From Undaria pinnatifida (taxonomy: Eukaryota; Sar; Phaeophyceae; Laminariales; Alariaceae), in assembly GCA_012845835.1 (NCBI GenBank), contig JABAKD010000010.1, positions 15,291,355 through 15,355,354 on the forward strand: DNA of 64,000 bases. Reading direction: 5' to 3'. Shown here piece after piece: positions 21,263 to 32,663 of this stretch. Position numbers and translations under genes: made by a program. The notes beneath the pieces were generated by a model. The model did not search any database and was not told the DNA's origin. It saw only the letters and a list, made by a program, of their open reading frames with translations. The first letter of the stretch is position 1. Every line of letters starts with the position of its first letter.

Positions 21263-21614
21263 CGCCGAGTGCATACTCGAACGAGTATAAATTCGTTGGG
21301 ACTTCTTCTTGTGCACAAATTGACTTGCGGAAAGCGCGAGGAGAGCGTGAGTTAGCAACACTCGATGAAAAATCGACGAGCAGTGGGGTTGCCGAACCCT
21401 ATGCGCGATGAGAATTGAAGGCAAGAACTGGGGGGGAGAAGGAACGACACCTCCTGTGACCACGGCTGGTCCAGAAAGAAGAAGCTGGAAAGTAGAAGTG
21501 TGAGAAAAAAAAAGTGTATATAGTCTATATACATGGTAGATAGACCTGTGGTCCAGCACAAATTCCCTGGGATGTATCTGTACCGCAAAGATCCTGCGCA
21601 GCATATATATATTA

Positions 21615-21880
21615 TAAAAAATGAAAATACACTCCAGCTGTGAGATCGAAGATTTCGTCGAAACTCATCTTTGCAAGCTGTGTGTGATACTCCGATCGCG
21701 CGCATTACGAGTTGTGTGCCCTCATTAAGGATATAGGTCGGCGACTCCCCTTACAACTACAGTGTAGCTATCAGGGTCAACAGGATGATTTTAGTCAGTC
21801 TGTGCGCGGAAACTATAAAACCCGTTTCTGAGGGGGACAAAATCTGACAGCTGTGAAGGTATCATATCGACAGATAATAT
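21615..21880 (+). repeat. MITE-family repeat, copy paired with 27.7-28.1 kb
   Basis: ACACTCCAGCTGTGAGATCG, GATTTCGTCGAAACTCAT, CTTTGCAAGCTGTGTGTGAT, GTGCCCTCATTAAGG, GTCAACAGG-TGAT and CTATAAAACCCG occur in the same order at 27735-28060. The start matches the terminal repeat of the MITE at 29582-29920. Confidence 0.6.
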
Positions 21881-22175
21881 ATGTTACCACTCTGTCCGTG
21901 AACATAACCAAAAATTTAGTTCAATACTAACGGGCAGAGTGGTACGTGTAGTTGTTATCTCCAAACAAACGTGTGGGGAGCAGGTCTAAAAAAACTTTTT
22001 TTTGCAGCCCCCCGCGAAGTTGCACGTACACGTACGTAACGTACGTACGTGCTACTCTTACCTACGTACGTGCAAGGTGTTTCAGATATTTGCACGTAAG
22101 TTTAATAATAGCGATTTCTTGTGTGGCGGCTCCCTATCTATGTGCAGGTCCGCACAAAACGACGATTGCGCTGCC

Positions 22176-22567
22176 CAGATCACCCCGACCCCAGACCTGA
22201 CCCTAACCCCAGACCTGACCCTAACCCTAACACTAACCCTAACCCTAACACTAACCCCAACCCTACCCCTCACCCCAGACCTGACCCTAACCCTAACCCT
22301 AACCCCAACCCTAACCCTAACCCTAACCCCAGACCTGACCCTAACCCCAGACCTGATCCTAACCCTAACACTAACCCTAACCCTAACACTAACCCCAACC
22401 CTAACCCTGACCCCAGACCTGACCCTAACCCTAACCCTAACCCCAACCCTAACCCTAACCCTAACCCCAGACCTGACCCTAACCCTAACCCTAACCCCAG
22501 ACCTGACCCTAACCTAACCCTAACCCTAACCCTAACCCTAACCCTAACCCTAACCCCAACCCTACCC
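22176..22567 (+). repeat. Interstitial telomere-like array (CCCTAA variants)
   Basis: About 390 bp of CTAACC hexamers in phase with variant hexamers CCAGAC, CTGACC, CTAACA and CCAACC. The block CCCCAGACCTGACCCTAACC recurs about nine times, giving a higher-order pattern. The last 60 bp is nearly pure CCCTAA. Related short arrays lie at 23872-23935 (same strand) and 50517-50580 (GGGTTAGGGT strand). The long Asp-Pro-Asn-Pro open frames over it are an artefact. Confidence 0.9.
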
Positions 22568-22619
22568 TTTGGGGGGCTCGAGGTCTGCTCTCGAGGTCGG
22601 CAGGGGCAGTATTGAGTTT

Positions 22620-22755
22620 ATGTTAAAAGGCTTAGTTTGGGTAAGCTATCGGTTAACCTCTTGCAAGTGGTCAAACGGACTAATACCCCACTAATTCCTT
22701 GACAAAGGGCGTCGTCGACAGACCATGGGTTTTTGGGTCGTGGGTTCGATCCCAA
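22620..22755 (+). mobile_element. SINE-like repeat, copy 2
   Basis: AAGGCTTAGTTTGGGTAAGC, GTGGTCAAACGGACTAATAC, GGCGTCGTCGACAGACCATG and GTGGGTTCGATCCCAACCAT match copies at 24990 and 25288. GGTTCGATCC fits a polymerase III B box and GGCTTAGTTTGGG an A box. A partial second body (CAAGTGGTCAAACGG-type) follows at about 22833-22875. Confidence 0.6.
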
Positions 22756-23407
22756 CCATCCACAATAATAAACATTTCAGATTTTCCCCCATGTTGTCGA
22801 ACTTGAAAAATACTCTCCCTGGTAAACCTTTTGCAAGTAAGTGGTCAAACGGACTAATACCCCACTAATATCTCAACATTTACGTGCAAATCTGAAAAGC
22901 TTGCGCGTACGTGCAGTTAAACGCCTGGTCCTTTTTAAGGCCACGTAGAGATATAACTTACCTGGTACTTGAAATAAACGGTTGAGGCACGCACACTGTT
23001 GTGTCCGCGACGAAGGGGTTTTGTCCCGCTGCGTTATATCTTCCTGGGTTGATCGGGTTTAATTGGGGTTATCAGGCTACGGATACAAGGGCAGGGGGTC
23101 AAGGCCAGATATAATTAAAAAATAATAATAATAATAATAATTTAAAGCGTGTGATATGCGGCCAACCATTTTATCGAGCGGCCAACCATTTTATCGAGCA
23201 CCATCCGTAAATAGCTGGTACTTGTATCAATAGTAAGTAAGAAGGTACCCTTCTTAATTGAAAGGGTTGAAGCTAAGTACATAGTCTAAACTAGTCTAAA
23301 CTACAGTTCAACCATTAGCCAAAAGACGCCCGCCCCTGCAACGACAAGTAGATATTATAGAGAGGTAGCACTATTATTTCCAGCTTTCTGAAATGACGTG
23401 CGTTGCA

Positions 23408-23496
23408 TTAACCTCTTTAGAGCCCCGAAATACCTCCCTATACTAAATTCAAGTAAATTTGTCCCCAAAAGGGTTTCCGGTTGTGGAGGCGTGAAA
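23408..23496 (+). mobile_element. Mini-element of the TTAACCCCTTTA family
   Basis: It begins TTAACCTCTTTAGAGCCCCG and contains CCTCCCTATACTAAATTC and GGGTTTCCGGTTGT, collinear with the other four copies. The right end is slightly diverged (GGAGGCGTGA). Confidence 0.65.
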
Positions 23497-23759
23497 GAAC
23501 CCGCTTGGGACCCATTAGTACAGACCCAGACAGATAATAAAAGCGACGAGCGCGCGGTCTAATCGAAGCGTCCAGCGAAAGCTTTTTTAGAGGCAACCCG
23601 AGTATCTTCATGCCTCCTGACACGCTTGCCAGCCTCACAGCCAGCTTCCTGCGTTGCAGTTCGAACACATCTACCTGGTATCTCCTACTTTATGCACCAC
23701 CACCAGCTAGCTGCTAGCAGCTCGGATTGCTTCGAGTATGGCCGATGCTGTACGAAGTC

Positions 23760-23935
23760 GGCTTTTTTTTTCCCGCCATTTCTTTGTCCTTTAAGAAGTT
23801 TCCAAAGGGTCGATAAACTTCACCCAAACTCGCGTCGGAACGTTTCATTCTTCTTTTTTTGCATGACTACATCCCAACCCCAACCCTAACCCCAACCCTA
23901 ACCCTAACCCCAACCCCAACCTGACCCCTGACCGT
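23760..23935 (+). repeat. Dispersed repeat followed by short telomere-like tract
   Basis: The first part (to about 23870) matches the 10.36-kb repeat family: a T-run and CGCCATTT, CACCCAAACTCG, TTTTGCATGACTAC. 23872-23935 is CCCCAACCCTAACC-type telomere-like sequence ending in CCTGACCCCTGACC. Confidence 0.5.
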
Positions 23936-24989
23936 TTGACCGGTACGTGGGGCAAAAAGTGCCCTCGAGCGGCTTCGCCGCGCGTTCGGCAGGCGTTCGC
24001 CAAAAAAAGAACGCGGGCAATAAAAAGCGGCAGGTGGCCAATCAAAGGCACGTCCTGCAAGAATTCGTTGCAGGCCCGTCCTGCAAATAGGGTTTCTCAT
24101 GACTACATACAGTAGTACCTGGAATGAGTTTTAGTAGTAGTAGGCAGGCCTAGGCTATGGGATGGCTCATCGGGGTGTTGGACCTTTTCATTTTGCTCAA
24201 GGAAATCAGCCATTGATTTTGGGGGGGTATGAAAGCTCCCCCATCACGTGAAGAGCCTAGTACTAGAGAATGAAAAACAACGGGCGCTGACCGTACGTGC
24301 GTACGTAGCATGCGTATGCCCAAAGCCGAGCAAAAAACGAAAGAAACAACATGTATGTCTCCACAACATGCAGCCTTCAATATTATTGCTGAATATTTCC
24401 CCTTTTTGGTTAGGCGTTCCTATTACGGCGGACCCTAGTAAATAGGACCTACGGTGAACACAAAAACCTATATATTCATATATTTTTACTAACAATATTT
24501 GGTCCTGTTTACTACCGTCCTCCCTAATATATACAAGTTATAACTGCTGTATTGTGTTTTCATATAATACATACCATACCAAAAGCCATACGCCGTTACG
24601 AAATAACGGTCGAAGTGCCCTCCAATGACATTATTACTGGGATTAGAAATGCCAAAAAATAATAATTTGTGTATCACTGCTCTTCTTCAGCAAAGAAGAA
24701 TGCTGGTGCGAGCGATAATGAGCGCAATGCCATCATTTCATTGCGTGTATACCGACTCCGACACCTATCAGATCAATATGAATAAGTAGTTAGGTCAATC
24801 CCTTGAACAACGTGTACAAATTAGGAACAAACGTAACAACATAAGAACCTGGTTACTGGCACAATTCGATGTGGGTCGACGAGGGAAGACATAATAATAG
24901 CTGGAATCTTCCCGCGATAAGAGAATGAAGGCGAGTCGTACCGTAGCGGGGAGGGAGAGAGAAAAGCCTGCTAAGTGACCCCGGAACTG

Positions 24990-25150
24990 AGCTGTGTTAT
25001 AAGGCTTAGTTTGGGTAAGCTATTGGTTAACTTTTTGCAAGTGGTCAAACGGACTTTTAATAATACCCCACTAATTTCTTAACAAATAAATGGCGTCGTC
25101 GACAGACCATGGGTTCTTGGATCGTGGGTTCGAATCCCACCATCCACAAT
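24990..25150 (+). mobile_element. SINE-like repeat, copy 3
   Basis: The best-preserved copy of the family. It has TAAGGCTTAGTTTGGGTAAG (A-box-like), AAGTGGTCAAACGGAC, TGGCGTCGTCGACAGACCAT and CGTGGGTTCGAATCCCACC, a perfect T-arm-like stem with a B box. The downstream block TCCACAATAATAAAC...CTTGAAAAATACTCTC is also shared with copy 2. Confidence 0.65.
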
Positions 25151-25287
25151 AATAAACTTTCACGACTTTCCCCATGTCGAACTTGAAAAATACTCTCCCC
25201 GGTATCCCCAGGAAATGAAACCGCTTGGATATTGACAGGTCCGTCCGTATATCCGGCCTACCTGCTATCCCGCCGTTTCAGGGGGGA

Positions 25288-25375
25288 AGAGTGCTATAAG
25301 GCTTAGTTTGGGTAGTAAGCAATTGGTTAACCTTTTGCAAGTGGTCAAACGGACTAATACCCCACTAGTTCCTTA
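25288..25375 (+). mobile_element. SINE-like repeat, copy 4 (5' body only)
   Basis: CTATAAGGCTTAGTTTGGGT through AAGTGGTCAAACGGACTAAT to CCCCACTAGTTCCTTAACA is present. The B-box half is missing. Confidence 0.6.
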
Positions 25376-25439
25376 ACAGCTGCGTCTGGGTAGGGACGGA
25401 GAAGGACAGAGGAAAAGTGCGGCGATAACAGAAGGGATG

Positions 25440-26050
25440 AACGGGAAAAAAATGGGGTTCTGGACAATGCCCGAATTTTTTTTGTTTTCGTGAGTGAGAG
25501 TGGGAAGAACACAGAAGTAGTTGCGGTGCATTCCTTGAGAGTGGGAAGAACACAGAAGTAGTTGCGGTGCATTCCTTACAATAAGAAGCATGGTGACAAC
25601 AAATAGTGAACCAGAAAAAAACCAGGCGGTAAATAAAGGTATGTGCCTCTTAAGATAATACGTGATGACTCCGTTCATAAACGACTCACCCTCACATCAA
25701 GACAAACCACCACCACTACTACTACTATACGACTACACTACTGTACTGCTCGATTGCCAGCCGACAACTTTTCGCAGCGTACGTGCTGGTTCAGTTTCTG
25801 TAAACAGCCCGCTTAACGATCACATCGGGGTACACCACACACCACCATCACCAAAATAACCAGCGGCCACCACTGACTTATATGCCTGCGATATGCGATA
25901 CCTGGTACGATGTAGTATGTCTGTTTTCGGATGATTTCCCGTTTCTCACGGGCCCGCCCACCACATCTTGTACGAGTACGGGGAGCCTACCACGAGACTG
26001 CCGAACGATTAAATCATAGATTGCGATATAATAGTACTAGTGATGTGTGC
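25440..26050 (+). repeat. ~600-bp dispersed repeat, copy B
   Basis: Collinear with 19640-20300. It contains an internal 41-44-bp tandem duplication (about 25495-25578) built on GAGTGGGAAGAACACAGAAG. A third, partial copy of its right part lies at 26222-26400. Confidence 0.6.
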
Positions 26051-26221
26051 TGACATAGTACCTCAACGCAGACAAGACACCCCGAGAAGCCGAGACTTGG
26101 CGGTCGCCGATCGATCGAGATGTGACATCAGTTTTTAGGTTGTTGATATTGTTTGTAGCTTTGCCATCGTTGTTTGTTTCCCGGGTACACTGCTGTCTGT
26201 CAGACGTCAGCATCATCTCCA

Positions 26222-26400
26222 TCAGAATATTCGGCAGCTACCACTGACTTATACACCTGCGTGGTTATGCGATATGCATATATATGATTGTTTTCGGATA
26301 TTTTCCCGTTTCTCACGCGCGCGCCCAGATCACATACGTACGGGGAAACGCACAAAGAGATTACCAAATGAATAAAGGATAAGCTATGATATAAATAATG
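26222..26400 (+). repeat. Partial copy of the 19.6/25.4-kb repeat
   Basis: CAGCTACCACTGACTTATA, GATTGTTTTCGGAT-TTTCCCG and TTCTCACGCGCGCGCCC match the right part of 25440-26050. Confidence 0.5.
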
Positions 26401-27734
26401 ACGTGCAGAAGTGGGCAGTGCACAACCCGACGCAGACAGGACACCCCGACCGAGAAGCCGCGGCTTGGCGGACGCCGCCGGTCGATGTGACATCATTTTG
26501 TTGGTTATTGTTTTTTCCATGGCTTTTCGTTGTCTTCCCGCGATTCGTGATAAAAAAATAACGCAATTATTCGCGAAACGGTCACACACGGTGCGTAGTT
26601 AATGCCACGAATAATGTGGCGATGACATTTGTTTAGTAAAAACTAAGAAAAAAAGATACGGTGTGAGCTGAGATTTGATTTTTTCCGAAAGGTCTATGCT
26701 CAACTTTGCAGGCTGTCCGTGATGTGTACATGGGTCGCGCGATATTCTAGATGACTTCCATCTGAAAGATAAGGCCGTTTTTTTGCTCCTGTTTTTTTAA
26801 TAGTTACCTTTTGAACTAATTTGCAACCCGTACAGCTTACCCTCAGCAACCTTTTGGACGAGCAGCGGTCACAGGTGGTGTCTCCCCTTCTCCCCCCCAG
26901 CAAACGCCTTCATTTTTATTTTTTTAATTGGGTTCAGCATTATTCCCACTTTTCAGTTTCGTCTTGCTCGTCGATTTTCATGGAATATCGGGCATTTATT
27001 TGCTAACTCGCGCTCTCGTGCTTTTCGCTCGTCATTATTTATTTTTTTGCAAGAAAACGTCCCTCCTAAGAGCAAGAGCATGCCCTATTAATATACTATT
27101 AACAGGGGGGATTCGAACCCGCATAATTGACCTTACTTACGTAGTAGTGACGAGATTCGCCTACTGTTCCAAGAGGGGGAGCCGGCGATTACACCCCTGT
27201 GTTAAGATATGGCCTCGAAAGGCCTGTAATTATCCGAATTGAGATAATTTAGAAGGGCTTCGTATGATAAGGTTGGCGTTTTATATTCGGCATAGTCAGG
27301 AAATAGGTCGGAGGTACGTGCCTCGGATCTCAGAAGCCATCCGGGGCTCTGGTGGAATCGAATAAAGCTACGTCTCTGCGAAGGCTAAGAAAGTGAGTAC
27401 TCTCCGAGGACCTGCTCAATTGGCAGACCTGCAGGGGGCACTCTGTGTCCCCACCCAATGCCCTTACAATATGGCGTCGACGGCAGGACACAATGCTACC
27501 AGTGTCAACAGGACGATACTTATTAATGATCTAATACCAATACACACGATTCCCACATGGTATCGGTCTAGTCTAACACCATTCCGCGATTCCTAGATGG
27601 TATCGGTTAACTATCTACTACATATTAGTAGACACGATTCCCACATGCTATCGGTCTAGTCTGACACCATTCCGTACAACAATAGCAGCAACTTTACAAC
27701 CCGCATCGATGGGGACAAAAACACGCATTTTTTT
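26401..27734. other. Gene-free stretch; one tRNA-like B box
   Basis: Nothing with coding character is seen. At 27105-27120 the minus strand reads GGGTTCGAATCCCCCC, a B-box-like motif, but no complete tRNA fold was found. 27540-27670 contains a short direct repeat of CACGATTCCCACATGSTATC. Confidence 0.4.
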
Positions 27735-28060
27735 TATTTCAAAAACTTGAAATACACTTCGTAGTCTCGCTCGTACTACTACAGCGGAAAGTCGAAGATT
27801 TCGTCGAAACTCATATTTGCACGCTCTGTGTGATACTCCAATCACGCGTATTACTGGGTGTGTGCCCTCATTAAGGGCATAGGTCGCGGCGACTCCCCTT
27901 AGAACTAGCTTGTACCAGGGTCAACAGGGTGATGATAATCCATCTGTGCACGGAAACATCTGTGCACGGAAACTATAAAACCCGCTTTTGAGGGGGACAA
28001 ATCTGACGGATGCGGAACGCACCAGATTATCACGTACATAGTCGTGCGAATGACCGGTGA
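27735..28060 (+). repeat. MITE-family repeat, partner of 21.6-21.9 kb
   Basis: Same block order as 21615-21880. It has a local duplication of CATCTGTGCACGGAAA at about 27950-27975. Confidence 0.6.
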
Positions 28061-28066
28061 GAGGGT

Positions 28067-28740
28067 TCAAAGGGGGATGGGGGGGGGGGGGGGTAAAGAG
28101 GGGGGGGGGGGGGGGCGTACTCGTTTGTCGCTTGTCTCAGTCATTTGACCATTGACCATGCATCCCTTTTGAGACGAACCACCGTTCATACTCGTGATAG
28201 AGACACCTCCAACATTTGGGCACTCATTACGCTTTTTCCATATATTACATAAAAAATGTTTGCTGATCCTATCCCCGTTCTGTTTCGCCGTCTGCAGGCA
28301 CCGTCTATCTCCTAGAATATCGATCGTTTTCTCGCTGCTCTCTAGTCTACCAAACTCTTCCATGTCACAGTCGTCTAATCTTCTCATCCCCCATCCCGTT
28401 CCTCCTTGTATATGCCACATTCTTCTACTATGTGGGTCCTATTATCTGCTGTTGTACCACACGGGCACATATCATATGTGCATCCACGTCCATCTCCTCC
28501 CGACTACTGGTATATCTCTTTCTTCTTTCTGGTAGGTCCAGGTCCCCTACACAAAATCGCAGTTACAGCTTTTTCGCGTAGTCCATCGGGCCGCGCGAAT
28601 ACGTTTTCATTCCAATATCTTCCCTCAACCCCCCGTTATCTCTAAGTGCTTCTCCTCTTCCACCTTTTTTCTTAGCTCTAGCCTTTCCCTTTTTCTATTA
28701 TATCTTCTACTTCGTTCTGTCTTATACCCGTCGAATTGGG
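28067..28740 (-). mobile_element. LINE 3' end, 5'-truncated, with poly(C) tail
   Basis: On the minus strand it encodes MRRLDDCDMEEFGRL, SEKTIDILGDRR and FLCNIWKKRNE, the C-terminal region of the LINE ORF2 family, and ends in about 35 bp of C with a short interruption (28079-28113 as G on the plus strand). A second G/C run lies at its 5' boundary (28738-28760). The frame is not intact over the whole segment. Confidence 0.75.
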
Positions 28741-29581
28741 GGGCAAAGGGGGGGGGGTTCCAACATTTCTATTATTGGGTCGCATAAATGAATAGGAGCT
28801 TACTGCACGCGTGGTGCTGGGTCTAAGGCGATGATGGGGACGGCGGGGAAGGGGAGGGGGCGTTACTTGGAACGTGAAGGTCGTACTCGTATAATAAATG
28901 AATTTGAGCTACTACTACTGATGGCTCGAAAGGTAAAGAGAATATATAACCTGTCGGGTAGTGTTTATAACTCTGGCGGTTTTCGAAGTTTTTGTTGGGG
29001 GGGTGGGGGAGGGGAGGGGGGTGGATGGGAGCAAAATCTTGTACCTGCATGCTAAACATATTCAAATACCCAATACTTCAAAGATGGATGGGAACAAATA
29101 TACAGAGTACGCGGTGTTGTTTTTACGTTAATGTTACATTGTGGTGTTTACATTGTGGTGTTGACTTCCGCATAACATGAGTACACTACGAATGGTAGTT
29201 GTGGTGTGCTGTTGAGTTGGTGTTTCTGTGTGTATGTATGGCTGAATCGAATATCGTGTAAATGACTACGTATACGATGGCGTCGTCTGAGCCATGGACA
29301 ACCATGGGGGGCCTTAGCCGTCACCTGACATTGAACAACCATGCCTGGCTATCTATCACCTGGTATGTCGTAAGCAGCTATTATTAATAATACGGAGTAT
29401 AATACAACCATTAGGAACGGTCGTCTTTGGGCTATAAGGAATATTACCATACAGGGATAGGGCAGTAGAACATAACCGTATGATGGAACAATCGACACAG
29501 CACCACCCAACATCACGACTGTTAATATGTAATGGTGACGTTTGTGAGTGTCGGAGAGTCCGCCGGGAGACATCATAGTCC
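28741..29581. other. Gene-free stretch
   Basis: G-rich runs occur at 28740-28760 and 29000-29030. No exon or known repeat is recognised. Confidence 0.4.
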
Positions 29582-29920
29582 TTTTGAAAAATGAAAAAAT
29601 ACACTTCAGCTGTGAGATCGACCAAAAAGGATCTTGATCACAACTCCATACGAATAGGATACGCGCGTTGGGAGTATCACACACAGCTTGCAAAGATGGG
29701 CTTCGACGAAATGTTCGATTTCACAGCTGGAGTGTTTTTTTTTTTATAATATTCAATATATCATACCTGGTATACCTCTGGTATATATATCCTTCACGAG
29801 GGTATACACCCCCCCGTACCATGCGCGATCGAAGTATCACACGCAGCTTGCAAAGATGAGTTTGATCAAAATCCTTATTGGTCGATCTCACAAGCTGCAA
29901 GAGTATTTTGAAAATTAAAG
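29582..29920. mobile_element. MITE with ~60-bp imperfect TIRs
   Basis: The left end (TTTTGAAAAATG...CACTTCAGCTGTGAGATCGA and on through CCAAAAAGGATCTTGATCA) pairs with the reverse complement of the right end (CTTTAATTTTC...GCAGCTTGTGAGATCGACCA, AGGATTTTGATCA). No coding capacity. Related sequence occurs at 1912-2250, 3530-3600, 4216-5110, 21615-21880 and 27735-28060, making this the most widespread element in the window. Confidence 0.65.
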
Positions 29921-30517
29921 TAAAACAGCATTTAGTACTATGTTTTTCAATGTGAAAATTGAAACGTCGTCGAAATTGAGATTATCCCCAAAAAAAAGTC
30001 AAGCGCGTCCATCATCAGCAAGCTGATTCCCTCGCAAAACGCGGTGCCATCCGACCCCCCCGAGGCGATTACTTCGGCGGCCTGATACTGACTGCCTCAA
30101 GCCGAGCGGGTTGCTAGGAACAAGGCGGTAGGTAGTAGACTGCGTGCACTGCAGGCGCGGCCGCCGATCCTCTCGCGAAGGTTGGTCTGTACCCGTACCT
30201 TTTGCACGAACAGGAACCATGACATCGTTGGTCAAAGCCCAAAAGCACACCTCCTACGCGGGGCACCCACAGAGCCACGCCACGAGTACGGACGAAGCCA
30301 GTAGTACACGCCGCCGCCCCCCCGCAAACAGGTTCGTGGCATAACATAGTATGGAAAAGGCCGCAACAAGTACGCACCAGGTAAGAGTTATAATTCGGTC
30401 TTTCGCTTTTTGGTCCGAACATGTCTTTTTTTTTTTCCGGGATTTTTTTTCCGTACAACTTCCATACAGGCCGGCCAAGGGTTGGGGTCGGCGTTATACT
30501 TGGGTTAATATGAAGTC

Positions 30518-30607
30518 TTAACCCCTTTAGAGCCCCCGAACCCCTCCCTATACTAAATCCAAGTAATTTTGTCCCCAAAAACGGGTTTCCAGTTGTAAAG
30601 GGGTTAA
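30518..30607. mobile_element. Reference copy of the 90-bp mini-element
   Basis: The ends are an exact inverted repeat: TTAACCCCTTTA at the left and TAAAGGGGTTAA at the right. The interior reads GAGCCCCCGAACCCCTCCC, TATACTAAATCCAAGTAATT, TTGTCCCC and ACGGGTTTCCAGTTG. Other copies are at 9751, 19266 (reversed), 23408 and 34356. It is too small to code. Confidence 0.8.
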
Positions 30608-32663
30608 GGGCGCTTTGTAGTAGTATTGGGCAAATATGGACCTAGGAACCGACTGCTGCCTTGCAGGGGTGGCTCTGGCTCTGTAACAGTCACCCACACG
30701 GAGGTTGCGCGCAGGAGGTGTACATCTCGGGCATCACACGGCAGTTGCTTGCTGTCCGCCGGGTACCTTCCGACAGAAGGGAGCGCGGAGAGGAACAACT
30801 ACTATAAATAGCAACGCCGCAATGGGATAGAGGGGACGTCGTAAAAGTTGTATCCAAAATTCCCTCCTCGTAATACTGGAACCGCACGCCGTTACACACA
30901 AAATCTTTATGCATTTCCCATACTGTATTATGAACTTTACCCATACTGTATCCCATGTATAATATATCTCAACATGGCCTGTATACGAGCAGGCGGCTCG
31001 TCAAAGTACTTTAAGGCCCAAGCGCATTAATTGGGCCAACGGGGGGGGGGGGGGGGGTCCTAGGCTTGGAAACTGCAAAAAAAAAAACAAAAAAACTTTG
31101 CTATGCCCTGTACGGGTTCCCGAGTATAGGTGGCGTCGCGCGTACATTGTTTTTCACAAAATCGGTGTGTGGGTGAGGCTTGGAGGTTCTCCTGTAGATG
31201 ACTACCAGGTACCAGGTATATGCGCAACACGATAAAAAGTAGGTTTTTCCCTTACCACACCATGGCACCACCGTTTACGAAGATTTTTTTTCAGGTCATC
31301 AGTTATATTTGGCCAGCTCAGCTCGTAGAAGCCCCACACTCATCGACCCTCACGACAATCCGACGTGCAACAAAACACAAGGTGCTTTCCCTTCACACCC
31401 CTCTTGGCACAGCTTTGGTCTTTATCGCGCACAGGGTTCATCAGCGCTCCCGCAGCTTGTCAATTTCCATCGAATTTTACAGGGTAGCTCCTCGATAATT
31501 TTACCGGGCGGGGTAAAAACCCTGTGTACAACAGGTAGTTTTAGGGTTTACCGCCAAATGTGTTCTGTTTTTGCCGTTTCCGCAAAAACCGTTCCCGCCA
31601 AAAACAAGAGTAACGCTTACCGCCGAGTACTTACTGGGAAGTTGAGTTCCCGCTCAAAAAAAAAAAACGTAGCATTCTCGAGCTGTCTCTCTCGCGTTTT
31701 CAGTAACTGAAAGATACTCAGGAAAGAGCGACTCGTCATGTTCTTAACCGAGATTCGAGCTCTCAAAAATCCACCAGCCATGCAAATACAAATATTGCGT
31801 ATTGCGCATCAACACAGTCGTAGTATCAGACTCGTTGTATGGTGTATTAGGGCGGTACCGCCATGCCGGAGAGAGAAGAGGGTATCTGTTCGTCCGATTC
31901 CGATACCCCCCGCGCAGGAAGAAACAACTCGAATGCGCGCAGTACACACCCGAAACTCGAGACGCGGACCACCACACACGGCAGCTATCACACCTGCTCT
32001 TGTCTCTCACAGCGAGGGCTACCACCCTCCCTCCCTCGTTCTCAAAGCGAGGCCCACAACCCTCCCTCCGTCCGTCCCGCCCGGCACCACAACCATTGGC
32101 ACGTGCTCTTGTCACCCTCCACCCCCACCAGCGTAACCAGCCCACTCCAAGCGAAATACGATCACACGTCGGGGCGAGAATCACAGAAACAAGAACGCAT
32201 CAACCTATTGCACGTAAAGGGGAAAAAAGACAGAAACGAAGGGGCGGGGGGGGGGTGCGAGCGAGCCCTCGCCGCAACCCCGAGCGACTGCGATACCGAC
32301 GCTGACAAATTCGCCCACCATAGCAGGGTACGCGCTACAGCTAAAATACTTCTACCCTCCAACAGCGTGCGCAGCAAAAAAGTACTCGCTCAACAACTGT
32401 TGACGTGAAGCAGAACCGTTCTGCTATGTCAACTTCCCCGCCCGCCCCTATGCTCCACCTTTTCCCCTTTAGCCTCGCCCCAAACTAAGCCATGCACTTG
32501 GTAACGCGCAAGACCAAACGATGCAACAGCAAAAAAAAACACGAGCAAACCGGTCGGCGCCTAAGATGATTTCCGATGCGCCTGGGCACACGTGGATTCT
32601 TGCGGCGGACTTCAGCATCCGCTTGGGTCCCTCTGCTACTGCAATCCTGGTGTTTTTGCTGTA
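30608..32663. other. Region between repeats and YIPF6; no gene assigned
   Basis: A long G-run lies at 31036-31053. Overlapping open frames on both strands at 31740-32410 (up to about 180 codons) lack recognisable domains and have repeat-like Arg/Pro-rich composition, so I do not call them. Part of 32.4-32.8 kb is likely 3' UTR of the minus-strand YIPF6 gene. Confidence 0.4.

Noticed and set aside
22002-22615. Two long open frames rich in Pro-Asp-Pro-Asn and Leu-Thr
   Set aside because: They are translations of the CCCTAA-type array, which is open in several frames at once because the unit is a multiple of three; no flanking coding signal.
28067-28200. G-quadruplex-like G-runs as a regulatory element
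   Set aside because: The runs coincide with the C-rich tail of the minus-strand LINE and are explained by it.
31744-32408. Overlapping open frames of 130-180 codons on both strands
   Set aside because: Mutually overlapping, Arg/Pro-rich, no domain, no splice support.
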